A DNA stretch of 29,543 bases from a virus. Numbering within the stretch: position 1 is the stretch's first letter; every line of letters begins with the position of its first letter. Below are positions 18,122 through 27,677 of this stretch, one piece after another. The notes beneath the pieces were generated by a model, which made no database searches, had not been told where the DNA came from, and saw nothing but the letters and a program-made list of their open reading frames with translations. The translations under genes and the position numbers were made by a program. The DNA lies in the IMG/VR virus record IMGVR_UViG_3300026257_000016, positions 1 to 29,543 of that record, one strand, 5' to 3'.

Positions 18122-21100
18122 ATGGCAAATAGAATACAATTAAGACGTGACGGTGCTCAGCAGTGGGCAAACGTTAACCCTATTCTCGCTCAAGGTGAGT
18201 TAGGCATTGAAATTGATACTTCGCGTATCAAAGTCGGTGATGGTGTCACCGCATGGAACTCTCTGAAATATGAGAGACCGATTGAGACGGAATCTAATAC
18301 TGCTAACACTCTTGTTAAACGAGATGCTGACGGTAACTTTGAGGCAGGTGCAATTACTGCTTCTCTCGTCGGTAACTCTGCTACTGCAACCCGACTGGCA
18401 AACGCACGACAGATTGCACTAGGTGGTGACATGTCTGGTGCTGGCACGTTTGATGGATCCTCAAACCTGACCATTACTGCAGAATTGAATTATGTGGTGG
18501 CACTTCCCCACTATGATGAGAATGACCTAGCAGCAACTGGCACCTACACCCGTATCACGGTGGATTCCCGTGGTCGTATTGTGGATGCTGAAACACCTAC
18601 CACTCTTTCTGAGTATAATATTGGTGACGCACAACCTTTAGATAGTGACCTGACCTCTCTGGCAGGTATGACAGGTTTTGGTTTCATCTCTCGCCAAGCA
18701 GAAGGCACTCTAGTAAACCGCACCATCACTGGTGGTAGTGGGCGTATCATTGTACAATATGGTAATGCTCAAACTAATAATCCATTCCTTGACCTAGCAG
18801 ATACCACAGTTGTGGTGGGTAAGTATAATACCCTCAACTCAATGGATCCTCTGGTCAATCCTTTGATCAGTGCTTCAACTGGTGAGCAGACCGTTAACAC
18901 AGTTAACTTGCAAGTTGACAGGTATGGTCGTCTGGTTTATGCGAATACTTCACCGATTGCTACGGCAACTGAAGGAGCTAAGGATGGAACATCTTTCACC
19001 ACTTACGATAACGCTACTGCTTATCCTAGATTTTCAAAGGTTATTGCAACTAACGGTAGATGCTACCAAGCGGGTATTAGGGATATCGGTGCAGGACTCG
19101 GAGAGCCATCACACAACATCCAAAATGGTGATGCAGACGATCAAGGTGGATGGAGAGATCTGGGTACTGATGCCGACGAGCAAAAGGGTCTTGCGAGTTT
19201 CGACCAAGAAGACTTCGACGTAGATGTTAATGGTCATGTAACGATTGCTGCAAATTCTATTGAGAATTCCCAACTACAATCGTTGGGTCATCTCATGTTT
19301 ACTGACCAAAATGCAACGGAGACCTTTGAGCTTGACCCCGAAAGGACGACTGATAATGCTTATCATGGCATTACCAAGCTTAATCATATTAACATCAACA
19401 ACAGAACTGGCGGTAGCGTATTCCGTATCGTCGGTTACGATACTGGTGAATATCCTTTTCAGCCTGGCATTCTGGGTCAGGGCAATTCCTATCCTACTAT
19501 TACTGCTGATGACGCTAACGGTAACGGTAGTGCCACCAGTGGATCATCTCTCACTGGCGCTGTTGACATTAACCTCGATACTACCATCTCTGGTAATATT
19601 ACTCTTGACGTTACAAAAGCCGATCAGTTTATTAAAAGGACATCGGGTAATCTAGAGATTGCTCTAGAAGTTAATGAAGCGACTAATCGCTCCATGGACA
19701 TCAACGTTACCAATGCTGGTAATGGAGATGCAACTTTCAACCTGACTGCTGATCAGGACATCACCATTGTGGTGACTGACGTTGACCATAGAGTTAATGT
19801 TGAAGACTTCCACTTCCAAGATAACGTCTTATCTACAACCAATGCCATTATGGTGTTGGATCCTAGTGACGATGATGACATTACTGGCACAGTCCGTATC
19901 CGTGGTGACCTGACTGTTGATGGTGTGACAACCACTGTCAACTCAACTGTGGTGACTATCCAAGACCCCATCATGACATTGGGTGGTGAAGATACTCTTA
20001 CAGTTGATGACAATAAGGATCGTGGTATCGAGTTTAGGTATTATGATAGTCAAGAAAGATTTGGTTTCTATGGGTGGGACGAGGATTATGCGGACTCTAA
20101 CATATGGTCTGACACTGGCGGGTATAGGTTCCTCTACAATGCGACTAACACCTCTGAAGTCTACGCTGGCACTGACGCTCCTATCATTGCTGGTAACCTC
20201 AGACTAACCACAAATACTTCTTCTACTTGGAAGACACCTACAACTGGCACCTTGGTGGTGACTGGTGGCACAGGTATCTCTGAGAATCTTAACGTCGGTG
20301 GCACGACCCACCTGAGTGGTAATGTTGAGATTGACGGCACAGTTGACATTGATGCCAACTTCGCTGTTAGAAATAATACTACTGACAAGTTTACTGTCGA
20401 GAGTTCATCTGGTAACACTGTTATCGAAGGCACAGTTGACATTCAACTTGAGACTGAGATTACAGATAATCTCATCATCACTGCTGATAACAAAGAGTTT
20501 ATTATCCGCACTGCTGCATCAGCCAATAAGTTTACTGTTGATACTGATAACGGTAACACCGATGTCCAAGGGACACTGCATGTAGTCCAAGGTGTTGACT
20601 TTGATTCAACTCTTAATGTAGATGATGATGTAACCTTCAACGCAACACTCGATGTTGACGATGATGTGGTCTTCCATAATGACTTCCTGATGGATGTCAC
20701 TGGTAAGTATCTTACTATTACCAATGGCACCAGTCAAACGTTCCGTATCCTGAGCACGAATGGTAATACAGATATCGAAGGTAGTCTTAATGTTGGGGGC
20801 GTCAACACTTTTGAGCGCACTAACAATATCGCTATTGCTGAAACTGATGCTGACATCACCCTAAGCACTGGAGGTAATGCTACCTTCGCTGGTGGTGTTA
20901 ACATGGATAAGGATCTCCGTGTTGGTGGTGACATCTATCTGGCAGACCGTCTGGTCGTCAAGGATGCTGGCACTGCTCGCACCCGTCCTTCCCTGCTTAA
21001 TAACGTTGATGTCCTATATCGCACCTATCTGGGTGGTGGCACAGCACACAACGCATCCTTTGCAAATGATGCTGATGCTCAACTGAGAGTTGCTGGTGGT

Positions 21101-24100
21101 GTTGGTATTGTCCAAGACCTGCATGTTGGTGATGACTTCTATATTGGTAAGGTCAGCACTAACGACAACGTTGAATTCTCTGTCCTTGGTGAGTCTGGTT
21201 ACACAACGATTGGTCGTGTGGGTCAGGGTAACGCTACTGATGGTGCTATCCTTGTACACGGTTACGCTACATTTGAAGAGCAATTTACAATCAATGGTCC
21301 TCTGACCACTATCGGTGATGCAAATACCGATGTCTTGACAGTCAACGCTGTCTCCACATTTACTGATAACGTTACTGTAAACGGTGACTTCGACATCGAT
21401 GGCGATGCCATTATCGAAGGTAACTTGACAGTTAACGGAGTTACGACTACAGTAAATAGCACAGTAATGACTCTGGATGATCCTGTCATTACTTTAGGTG
21501 GGGACACTGCTCCTACCCAGTCGGATGCTAAAGATCGTGGTATCGAATTCCGATACTACGATACGACTGCCCGTGTTGGTTTCTTTGGTTGGGACAACTC
21601 CGCTTCGCGTTATGCTCTCTACCATGCAGCGACTAACTCTAGTGAAGCATTCAGTGGCACAAGATCAGGTCTTGACGCTGGATCTATTAAACTATTTGAT
21701 ACAACTAATGCAACCAACGCTGCTACTGGTGCTTTCATCGTTGGTGGTGGCGCTGGCATCGGTCTCGATCTTTATGTTGGTGATGATCTCTTTGTCACTG
21801 ACAATGGTAGTTTTGGCGGTAACGTTGACATTACAGGTACCCTGGATGTCACCGATGACTTCGCAGTTGCCTCTGTCTTTACTGTAGATGCACAGACTGG
21901 TAATACATTTGCCAACGGCACATTCAATGTCAATGGTAATGCACAAATTGGTAACCAGTCATCTGACTCCCACACTGTAAATGGCACAGTCCAGTTTAAC
22001 GAAGCACTGACTGCTGCTGAGAGATTTAACATTCGCGACCTTAAGGTTGCTACAGATGCTGCTAACGAGATCAGCACCTCCTCAGGTAATTTGATTCTTG
22101 ATTCTGCAGACGGCACTGTCAACATTACAGACAATGCTGATGTAGATGGTAACCTCAATGTTGATGGCAATACACAAATTGATGGCACACTCACGGTTGA
22201 CGGTAATGCAACTATCGGTGATAACTCTGGTGATAACCACGTTATCACAGGTACTGTCACCTTCAATCAAGCGATTACCTCCACCGACATCACCGCAGAT
22301 AATATCAAGATTGGTGTCGATGGCACGAATGAAATCAGCACCTCCTCAGGTAATCTGATTCTTGATTCTGCTGACGGTAAAGTCCACATCACAGATAATG
22401 CTGAGATTGATGGCAACCTACAGGTAGATGGCAACACAACTCTTGGTGACGCTTCTGGCGACACTCTGGTAGTCAACGCTACATCCACATTTAACGCTGC
22501 AATTACCTCTACAGACATCACTGCTGATGCTGTAAGAATTGGTGTTGCTGCTTCTAACGAAATTGACACCACTGCTGGTAACCTTGTCCTTGACTCTGCT
22601 GGTGGATCAGTAGACATCACTGACAATGCTACAGTCAGCGGCACTCTGGTCGTATCTGATCAGATGACTGTCAATGACACTGTAATCATCGATGCTACTA
22701 ACGAAAACTTTGTCATCAGATCGACGCTGGTTGATAGATTCACTGTTGATACTGATAACGGTAACACCTATATTGCTGGCACAACTCAGATTGAAGGTCT
22801 GCTAACTGTCAACGATGACATTGATCTCAACGGCAACCAGGATATTTCTGGCACACTTGATGTTGCTGGGCGCACAGAGTTGAATGGTATTGTAGATGTT
22901 GACGATGACTTCGCTGTCCGCTCTGGCACTACTGATAAGTTTACTATTATCTCTGCATCTGGTAATTTCTCTACTGTTGGTAACGGTAGTATCACAGGCA
23001 CGTTGGCAGTTACTGACACTGCTGCCTTTGCTGAGAAGGTCACACTCAATGCTAATGAAACCGCTGATCGTCTGACTGCAAACGCAGCACTGATGGTCCC
23101 CAACGGTGGTATTGCAGTCTATGAAGATTCTTACTTCGGTGAGGATATCTTTGTTGGTCCTGACCAGAATGAAACCATCACCTTCTTTGGTGCTACAGGT
23201 AATATTACTGCAGACGGCATAATCACCTCTGCCACAGTGTCTGCTACTACAGCAAACATTGCTACCGTCAACACAACTTCTAACGTCAACGTTGGTGGAT
23301 CGATTCTTGTTAACACTAATAAGTTTATTGTCCAAGGTGCAACTGGTAACACTACTATTGATGGCACACTTGATGTTGCTGGTAGTGTCACCATCGATGA
23401 CACTCTGAATGTTACTCAGAGTGTTGACTTTGATTCTGATCTGAATGTTGATGGTGATCAGCAACTGGATGGCACACTGACGGTTGACAGCACCTCACTG
23501 TTTAAGGGCAGCATGGTCCTCCGTGGTGCTAGTAAGACCCTCAAGTTGCAGAATGGCAGTGGCACTGACAAGATTACACTTAACTCTACTTCAGGTAACG
23601 CTGAGATCACTGGTCTTTCAACTCTTGGAAGTCTTGGTGTTACTGGCAACTCCACCATGGGTGGCACGCTGGGCGTTACTGGACAGATCACTGGTAACAT
23701 TACTGGTGACCTGACAGGTACTGCAGACAAGTCAAATCTAGTTGACGTTACTGACACCACAACTTCTAACCTAACTTACTACCCTGCATTCGTTTCTACT
23801 AACAACGGATTCACTGAGGTTCGCACCGACTCTACTAACCTTACATACAACCCAAGCACCAATACGCTGACGGTTAATAACTTCAAGTCAACTACTGACT
23901 TTGAAGTCCAAGGTAACTTGAATGTTACTGGTGCCTTGACATTCTTCCAGTCACAGGTTGGTAGTATTGCTAACCATGACACTGATGACTTGGCAGAAGC
24001 AGGTAATCTTTACTACACCAATGAGAGAGTAGATGATCGTGTTGCTGCTTTAATAGTTGGTGGTACAGGTATTACTGCTACCTACGATGACGCAGGTAAC

Positions 24101-24958
24101 ATGCTGACATTGAGTGCTACTCAGTCAGATCTTAATACTGATAACTTTACTGAAGGATCTACAAATCTATTCACAACTGCTGCTAGGACAAGGAATCACT
24201 TCTCTTATGGCACAGGTATTCAGTTAGATACTGGCACTCTATCAGTTACACAGGCAGATATCAACACTGATAACCTCACAGAAGGATCAACCAACCTCTT
24301 CATTACAGATTCCCGCACTCGCGGTGCATTGTCTGCTAGTGGCGACCTCGCTTACAATGCTTCTACTGGTGAATTCTCCTTTACTCAGCGCACTAACGCA
24401 CAAGTAGATACTCGTGCTGATACTCGTATCGCACTCCAAGTTGGTGCAAATCTTGATCTGAGTAGTCAGGATACAGCAGATTTGACAGAGGGCACTAACC
24501 TTTACTACACAGATGCTCGTGCTGATGCTCGTGTCGCCACTGGTATCACTGGAAAACTTGACGCATCTGCTGTCAGCACCTTCGGTGGCACCCTGATTGA
24601 TGATGCCGACGCTGCTGCTGCCAGAACCACTCTTGGTCTTGGAACTGCTGCTGTTGCTGCTACAGGAGACTTCGCTACTGCCGCACAGGGTACTTTAGCA
24701 ACCAACGCACTCGCTGCGTCTGCTGTAAGTACATTCGGTGGCACTTTAATTGATGACGCAGACGCTGCTGCTGCAAGGACAACCCTTGGACTCGGCACTG
24801 CTGCAACCACTGCTGCATCTGCATATGCAACTGCTGCACAAGGTTCGACTGCTGACTCTGCACTTCAGGCAGAGACAATTACATTAACTACTCTCAAAAC
24901 TGAGGTTGCTGCGTCTGCAGACTTCGCCGCATTTAAACTCAGAATCGCTGCTCTATAA
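18122..24958 (+). CDS. Giant repetitive tail fibre with Mtd-like N-terminal domain
   Basis: This is a 2278-residue protein. Residues 1-50 (IQLRRDGAQQW, NPILAQGELGIEIDT, KVGDGVTAWNSL) match the N-terminal domain of the Bordetella phage major tropism determinant, a domain common at the virion-proximal end of fibres. The long middle is a beta-rich shaft of short repeats (GNLNVDGNTQIDGTLTVDG style). A large block with GVTTTVNSTV and KDRGIEFRYYD occurs twice, at residues 595 and 1100. EISTSSGNLILDSADG units recur near 1315, 1403 and 1479. LTEGSTNLF-type repeats with T-R residues (24150-24540) precede two 51-residue repeats at the end, and the last residues (FAAFKLRIAAL) form a short helix. It occupies the place of the fibre and whisker genes before gene 13 in T4. 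It probably forms a trimeric adsorption fibre; no receptor-tip domain or intramolecular chaperone is recognised. Confidence 0.88.
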   Translation: MANRIQLRRDGAQQWANVNPILAQGELGIEIDTSRIKVGDGVTAWNSLKYERPIETESNTANTLVKRDADGNFEAGAITASLVGNSATATRLANARQIALGGDMSGAGTFDGSSNLTITAELNYVVALPHYDENDLAATGTYTRITVDSRGRIVDAETPTTLSEYNIGDAQPLDSDLTSLAGMTGFGFISRQAEGTLVNRTITGGSGRIIVQYGNAQTNNPFLDLADTTVVVGKYNTLNSMDPLVNPLISASTGEQTVNTVNLQVDRYGRLVYANTSPIATATEGAKDGTSFTTYDNATAYPRFSKVIATNGRCYQAGIRDIGAGLGEPSHNIQNGDADDQGGWRDLGTDADEQKGLASFDQEDFDVDVNGHVTIAANSIENSQLQSLGHLMFTDQNATETFELDPERTTDNAYHGITKLNHININNRTGGSVFRIVGYDTGEYPFQPGILGQGNSYPTITADDANGNGSATSGSSLTGAVDINLDTTISGNITLDVTKADQFIKRTSGNLEIALEVNEATNRSMDINVTNAGNGDATFNLTADQDITIVVTDVDHRVNVEDFHFQDNVLSTTNAIMVLDPSDDDDITGTVRIRGDLTVDGVTTTVNSTVVTIQDPIMTLGGEDTLTVDDNKDRGIEFRYYDSQERFGFYGWDEDYADSNIWSDTGGYRFLYNATNTSEVYAGTDAPIIAGNLRLTTNTSSTWKTPTTGTLVVTGGTGISENLNVGGTTHLSGNVEIDGTVDIDANFAVRNNTTDKFTVESSSGNTVIEGTVDIQLETEITDNLIITADNKEFIIRTAASANKFTVDTDNGNTDVQGTLHVVQGVDFDSTLNVDDDVTFNATLDVDDDVVFHNDFLMDVTGKYLTITNGTSQTFRILSTNGNTDIEGSLNVGGVNTFERTNNIAIAETDADITLSTGGNATFAGGVNMDKDLRVGGDIYLADRLVVKDAGTARTRPSLLNNVDVLYRTYLGGGTAHNASFANDADAQLRVAGGVGIVQDLHVGDDFYIGKVSTNDNVEFSVLGESGYTTIGRVGQGNATDGAILVHGYATFEEQFTINGPLTTIGDANTDVLTVNAVSTFTDNVTVNGDFDIDGDAIIEGNLTVNGVTTTVNSTVMTLDDPVITLGGDTAPTQSDAKDRGIEFRYYDTTARVGFFGWDNSASRYALYHAATNSSEAFSGTRSGLDAGSIKLFDTTNATNAATGAFIVGGGAGIGLDLYVGDDLFVTDNGSFGGNVDITGTLDVTDDFAVASVFTVDAQTGNTFANGTFNVNGNAQIGNQSSDSHTVNGTVQFNEALTAAERFNIRDLKVATDAANEISTSSGNLILDSADGTVNITDNADVDGNLNVDGNTQIDGTLTVDGNATIGDNSGDNHVITGTVTFNQAITSTDITADNIKIGVDGTNEISTSSGNLILDSADGKVHITDNAEIDGNLQVDGNTTLGDASGDTLVVNATSTFNAAITSTDITADAVRIGVAASNEIDTTAGNLVLDSAGGSVDITDNATVSGTLVVSDQMTVNDTVIIDATNENFVIRSTLVDRFTVDTDNGNTYIAGTTQIEGLLTVNDDIDLNGNQDISGTLDVAGRTELNGIVDVDDDFAVRSGTTDKFTIISASGNFSTVGNGSITGTLAVTDTAAFAEKVTLNANETADRLTANAALMVPNGGIAVYEDSYFGEDIFVGPDQNETITFFGATGNITADGIITSATVSATTANIATVNTTSNVNVGGSILVNTNKFIVQGATGNTTIDGTLDVAGSVTIDDTLNVTQSVDFDSDLNVDGDQQLDGTLTVDSTSLFKGSMVLRGASKTLKLQNGSGTDKITLNSTSGNAEITGLSTLGSLGVTGNSTMGGTLGVTGQITGNITGDLTGTADKSNLVDVTDTTTSNLTYYPAFVSTNNGFTEVRTDSTNLTYNPSTNTLTVNNFKSTTDFEVQGNLNVTGALTFFQSQVGSIANHDTDDLAEAGNLYYTNERVDDRVAALIVGGTGITATYDDAGNMLTLSATQSDLNTDNFTEGSTNLFTTAARTRNHFSYGTGIQLDTGTLSVTQADINTDNLTEGSTNLFITDSRTRGALSASGDLAYNASTGEFSFTQRTNAQVDTRADTRIALQVGANLDLSSQDTADLTEGTNLYYTDARADARVATGITGKLDASAVSTFGGTLIDDADAAAARTTLGLGTAAVAATGDFATAAQGTLATNALAASAVSTFGGTLIDDADAAAARTTLGLGTAATTAASAYATAAQGSTADSALQAETITLTTLKTEVAASADFAAFKLRIAAL
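19904..21770 (+). repeat. Duplicated KDRGIEFRYYD block within the fibre
   Basis: Two copies, about 19904-20260 and 21419-21770, 505 residues apart. Each has GVTTTVNSTV, a DP-hydrophobic-TLGG strand, KDRGIEFRYYD, a GF-GWD segment and an ATN-SE segment. Protein cores are identical over ten and eleven residues, while DNA differs at most synonymous sites. The span given covers both copies and the sequence between them. Confidence 0.7.
22064..22610 (+). repeat. Tandem NEISTSSGNLILDSADG units in the fibre shaft
   Basis: Units start at 22064, 22328 and 22556 (periods of 264 and 228 bases). The first two are close at DNA level over the 17-residue core (5 of 17 codons differ), suggesting a more recent duplication than the other fibre repeats. 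Confidence 0.65.
24563..24805 (+). repeat. C-terminal pair of identical 30-residue repeats
   Basis: Bases 24563-24652 and 24716-24805 encode the same 30 residues (begins ASAVSTFGG, ends LGLGTAA), 51 residues apart. By hand count 16 of 30 codons differ and all changes are silent. Confidence 0.85.
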
Positions 24959-24962
24959 GTAA

Positions 24963-25763
24963 ATGGCACAACCAAACTCAAAAGCAACTCTTAAAGAATA
25001 TGCTCTACGCAGACTGGGTAAACCAGTCTTGGAGATCAACGTATCAGATGATCAGATCGATGATGCAATTGATTATGGTATTCAGAAGTTCCAACAGTTC
25101 CACTATGATGGTGCTGAGAGAGTCTATCTGAAGCATTTGTTTACTGCTGATGAGATTGCAGCAGGTAAAGCATCTTCCAATAGTACAGGGGCAGATGGCA
25201 CTACAGTGTGGGGTGAGCAAACAAACTTCCTTTCTATACCAGATCATGTACTATCAATAGAAGGTCTCTTTGCCTTTACTGATAAGGGTACTAGAAACAT
25301 GTTTGATATTCGTTATCAAATGAGACTTAATGACTTGTACGACTTTACGTCTACACAGTTCTATCATTATTACATGATTCAGACTCATCTACAAAGTATT
25401 GATTGGATACTTGAGGGTATGAAACCTGTCAGGTATACCACTGTTAACAATAGACTTCATATAGATTTTGACTGGACAGAGGATTCATTAGCAGACCAAT
25501 ATATTGTTATTAAGGCATGGAGAGCACTTGCACCTGATACTTGGACAGAGATCTATAACCAAATGTGGTTAAAGGATTATGTCTCAGCAAAGATTAAGAA
25601 GCAGTGGGGTCAGAACATGACCAAATTCCAGAATGTACAAATGCCAGGTGGAGTCACTCTGAACGGAGAGATGATCTATAACGATGCTGTAGAAGAACTC
25701 AAAGTATTGGATGAGCAACTACGTACAGAATGGGAAACTCCTCCATTAGACATGATAGGATAA
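24963..25763 (+). CDS. gp13: Neck protein gp13 (head completion)
   Basis: This is a 266-residue homologue of T4 gp13 (309 residues), one of the two neck proteins that close the filled head and form the tail docking site. The N-terminus is diagnostic: an ALRRLGKPVLEINVSDDQID block, then DYGIQKFQQFHYDGAERVY, the form seen across T4-like gp13 proteins. Later landmarks include SIEGLF, the ITFDWTEDSLADQ-like strand (HIDFDWTED) and WLKDYVSAKIKKQWGQN, followed by a MPGGVTLNG hairpin. It starts 4 bases after the fibre stop and ends one base before gp14, so it is probably on the same transcript. Base use here is visibly more A/T-rich than in the fibre gene. Confidence 0.92.
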   Translation: MAQPNSKATLKEYALRRLGKPVLEINVSDDQIDDAIDYGIQKFQQFHYDGAERVYLKHLFTADEIAAGKASSNSTGADGTTVWGEQTNFLSIPDHVLSIEGLFAFTDKGTRNMFDIRYQMRLNDLYDFTSTQFYHYYMIQTHLQSIDWILEGMKPVRYTTVNNRLHIDFDWTEDSLADQYIVIKAWRALAPDTWTEIYNQMWLKDYVSAKIKKQWGQNMTKFQNVQMPGGVTLNGEMIYNDAVEELKVLDEQLRTEWETPPLDMIG

Positions 25764-25764
25764 T

Positions 25765-26640
25765 ATGGCAACTAATACCTACTTTTCACAAGGAACTGTT
25801 GGTGAACAAGGTCTTACTCAAGATCTAGTTGACGAACAAATTAAGATGTTTGGGAAGGATGTTTACTACATACCTAGAACATTAGTAAAGGAAGATGGAA
25901 TTTTTGGAGAAGACACACTATCCAAATTCGAAGGTGCCTTTCAGGTGGAAGTATATATTGAGGATGCTGGTGGTTTTAGGGGTGATGGTGATATTTTCTC
26001 TAAATTTGGAGTCAGAATTCAGGACCAGGTTACCTTTGTTATATCAAAACGTAGATTCACAGCAGCAGTAGATGATAATGCTACGTTAATAGTAGAAGGT
26101 AGACCAAATGAAGGTGATTTAATTCATCTTCCATTAGCTAATAAGACATTTGAGATACAATTTGTAGAGCATGAAGTACCATTCTATCCTTTGGGATCGA
26201 CATATGTATGGGGACTTCGCTGTGAGTTGTTCGAATACAGCGACGAGGACATCGATACTGGTGTTGCTGCTGTAGATGCTATCGAAACCAACTTTGCCAA
26301 TGCTATTACTATCAACTTAGTTGCAGGTGGTACTGGTACGTATACAGTTGGAGAGACTATCACTGGTGGTACATCTAATGTATCTGCTGAAATTAAGTCC
26401 TTTGATGCTGGAAACAACCAATTACAGGTTTATAACCGTACAGGCATCTTCACCGTCCCTGAGACGCTCACAGGGCAGTCTAGCGGTGCTGCATGGACTA
26501 CTGCTACATACAATACCCTAAATAATGTTAATAGTGAATTCGATGCTAATGCTACGTTCGAAACGCAAGCAGATGGCATCGTAGACTTTACCCAAGGTAA
26601 TCCCTTTGGTGAGTTTGGAAACAAAGGAAGTAGTATCTAA
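25765..26640 (+). CDS. gp14: Neck protein gp14 (head completion)
   Basis: This is a 291-residue homologue of T4 gp14 (256 residues), which joins gp13 in the neck. Landmarks: QDLVDEQIKMFGKDVYYIPR near the N-terminus, then EDGIFGEDTLSKFEGAF, ISKRRF, RPNEGDLIHLPL and VWGLRCELFEYSDEDIDTG. Residues about 187-252 hold two copies of a VGETITGGTSNVSAE / VPETLTGQSSGAAW module that also occurs in fibre and baseplate proteins here; the C-terminus DFTQGNPFGEF looks like ordinary gp14 again, so the module appears inserted. An AGGA lies 4 bases before the ATG. The stop overlaps the gp15 start by one base (TAATG). Confidence 0.91.
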   Translation: MATNTYFSQGTVGEQGLTQDLVDEQIKMFGKDVYYIPRTLVKEDGIFGEDTLSKFEGAFQVEVYIEDAGGFRGDGDIFSKFGVRIQDQVTFVISKRRFTAAVDDNATLIVEGRPNEGDLIHLPLANKTFEIQFVEHEVPFYPLGSTYVWGLRCELFEYSDEDIDTGVAAVDAIETNFANAITINLVAGGTGTYTVGETITGGTSNVSAEIKSFDAGNNQLQVYNRTGIFTVPETLTGQSSGAAWTTATYNTLNNVNSEFDANATFETQADGIVDFTQGNPFGEFGNKGSSI

Positions 26641-27677
26641 TGTTAGGAACATATTCTTATCACGAAATTATTAAAAAGACTGTAGTCGGATTCGGCACAC
26701 TGTTTAATAATATTGAGCTTCGTCGTACTTCAGGATCTAAAACTGAAGTGATGAAAGTACCTCTTGCTTATGGTCCTAAGCAAAAGTTTCTTGCTAGGTT
26801 ACGCCAAGTAGGAGATCTCAGTACAAAGGATCAGGTACAACTTACTTTACCAAGAATTTCATTTGAGATAGTTGGTATCTCATATGATGCAACCCGAAAG
26901 GTTTCTCCCACTCAGTACATAAGAAAGACTAGTGGTAGTACAACCAGTAAAGGTTTCATGCCAATACCATATAATGTATCCTTTGAGTTGGCAATCCTCG
27001 CTAAGAATCAGGATGATTCACTTCAGATTCTAGAGCAAATCCTCCCATTTTTCCAACCAAGTTTTAATATAACAATGAACTTGGTACCTTCTCTGGGAGA
27101 GAAGAAGGACTATCCCATCACACTGACTAACGTAGCATACGATGATCAGTATGAAGGTGATTATGATACACGTAGGACTCTGATCTATACTTTACAGTTT
27201 GTTGCTAAGACATATCTGTATGGTCCTGTTCAGTCTACCGACGCTGTTATCAAGAAGGCAATCGTCGATTACTCTACGGAAGCAGTTCCTACTGCACCAA
27301 GAGAAGTCAGATACACTGCTACACCAGCATCACTTATTGATAGAGATGCTAACGCTATCACAACTCTTTCTGCTGCAATGGATATCAATGATGGTATTAT
27401 CTCCATCACTGATGCTAATGCTGCTGTTGTTGGAGATGAGATACAAATTGGTACCGAGGTGATGCATGTCACCAGAGTAGTAGGAAGTACATGGCACGTT
27501 AATCGTGGATGGAACAACAGCACTATTGCTGGACATGCTATTAGTAGCAATATCCTTAAGATAGATGCTGCTGATCATGCATTGGTTGAGGTTGGTGATG
27601 ACTTCGGATTTAATGAACTATACGCTGAATTTACTGATGGCAAGTCAAGGAACCCAACAACAGGAGCAGACGAGTAA
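26640..27677 (+). CDS. gp15: Tail completion and sheath stabiliser protein gp15
   Basis: This is a 345-residue homologue of T4 gp15 (272 residues), which caps the tail tube and sheath and contacts the neck. Landmarks in T4 order: TLFNNIELRR, VPLAYGPKQKFLARL, LPRISFEIVGISYD, PIPYNVSFELAIL, the signature ILEQILPFFQPSFNITMN (T4 IVEQILPYFQPHFNTTMY) and DTRRTLIYTLQF. After about residue 235 the protein departs from T4: residues 239-307 carry IGTEVMHVTRV...NRGWNN...AGHA, a module seen in two other structural proteins of this window. Its start overlaps the gp14 stop, with AAAGGAAG upstream. Its last 41 bases overlap gp16. Confidence 0.92.
   Translation: MLGTYSYHEIIKKTVVGFGTLFNNIELRRTSGSKTEVMKVPLAYGPKQKFLARLRQVGDLSTKDQVQLTLPRISFEIVGISYDATRKVSPTQYIRKTSGSTTSKGFMPIPYNVSFELAILAKNQDDSLQILEQILPFFQPSFNITMNLVPSLGEKKDYPITLTNVAYDDQYEGDYDTRRTLIYTLQFVAKTYLYGPVQSTDAVIKKAIVDYSTEAVPTAPREVRYTATPASLIDRDANAITTLSAAMDINDGIISITDANAAVVGDEIQIGTEVMHVTRVVGSTWHVNRGWNNSTIAGHAISSNILKIDAADHALVEVGDDFGFNELYAEFTDGKSRNPTTGADE

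Noticed and set aside
22064-22610. Regular repeats as a possible CRISPR array
   Set aside because: The repeats are in-frame coding units of a fibre shaft, with uneven spacing and no short unique spacers.
22802-23464. Long open frame on the - strand (220 codons)
   Set aside because: It is antisense to the repetitive fibre gene; repeats and biased codons create long open shadow frames there.
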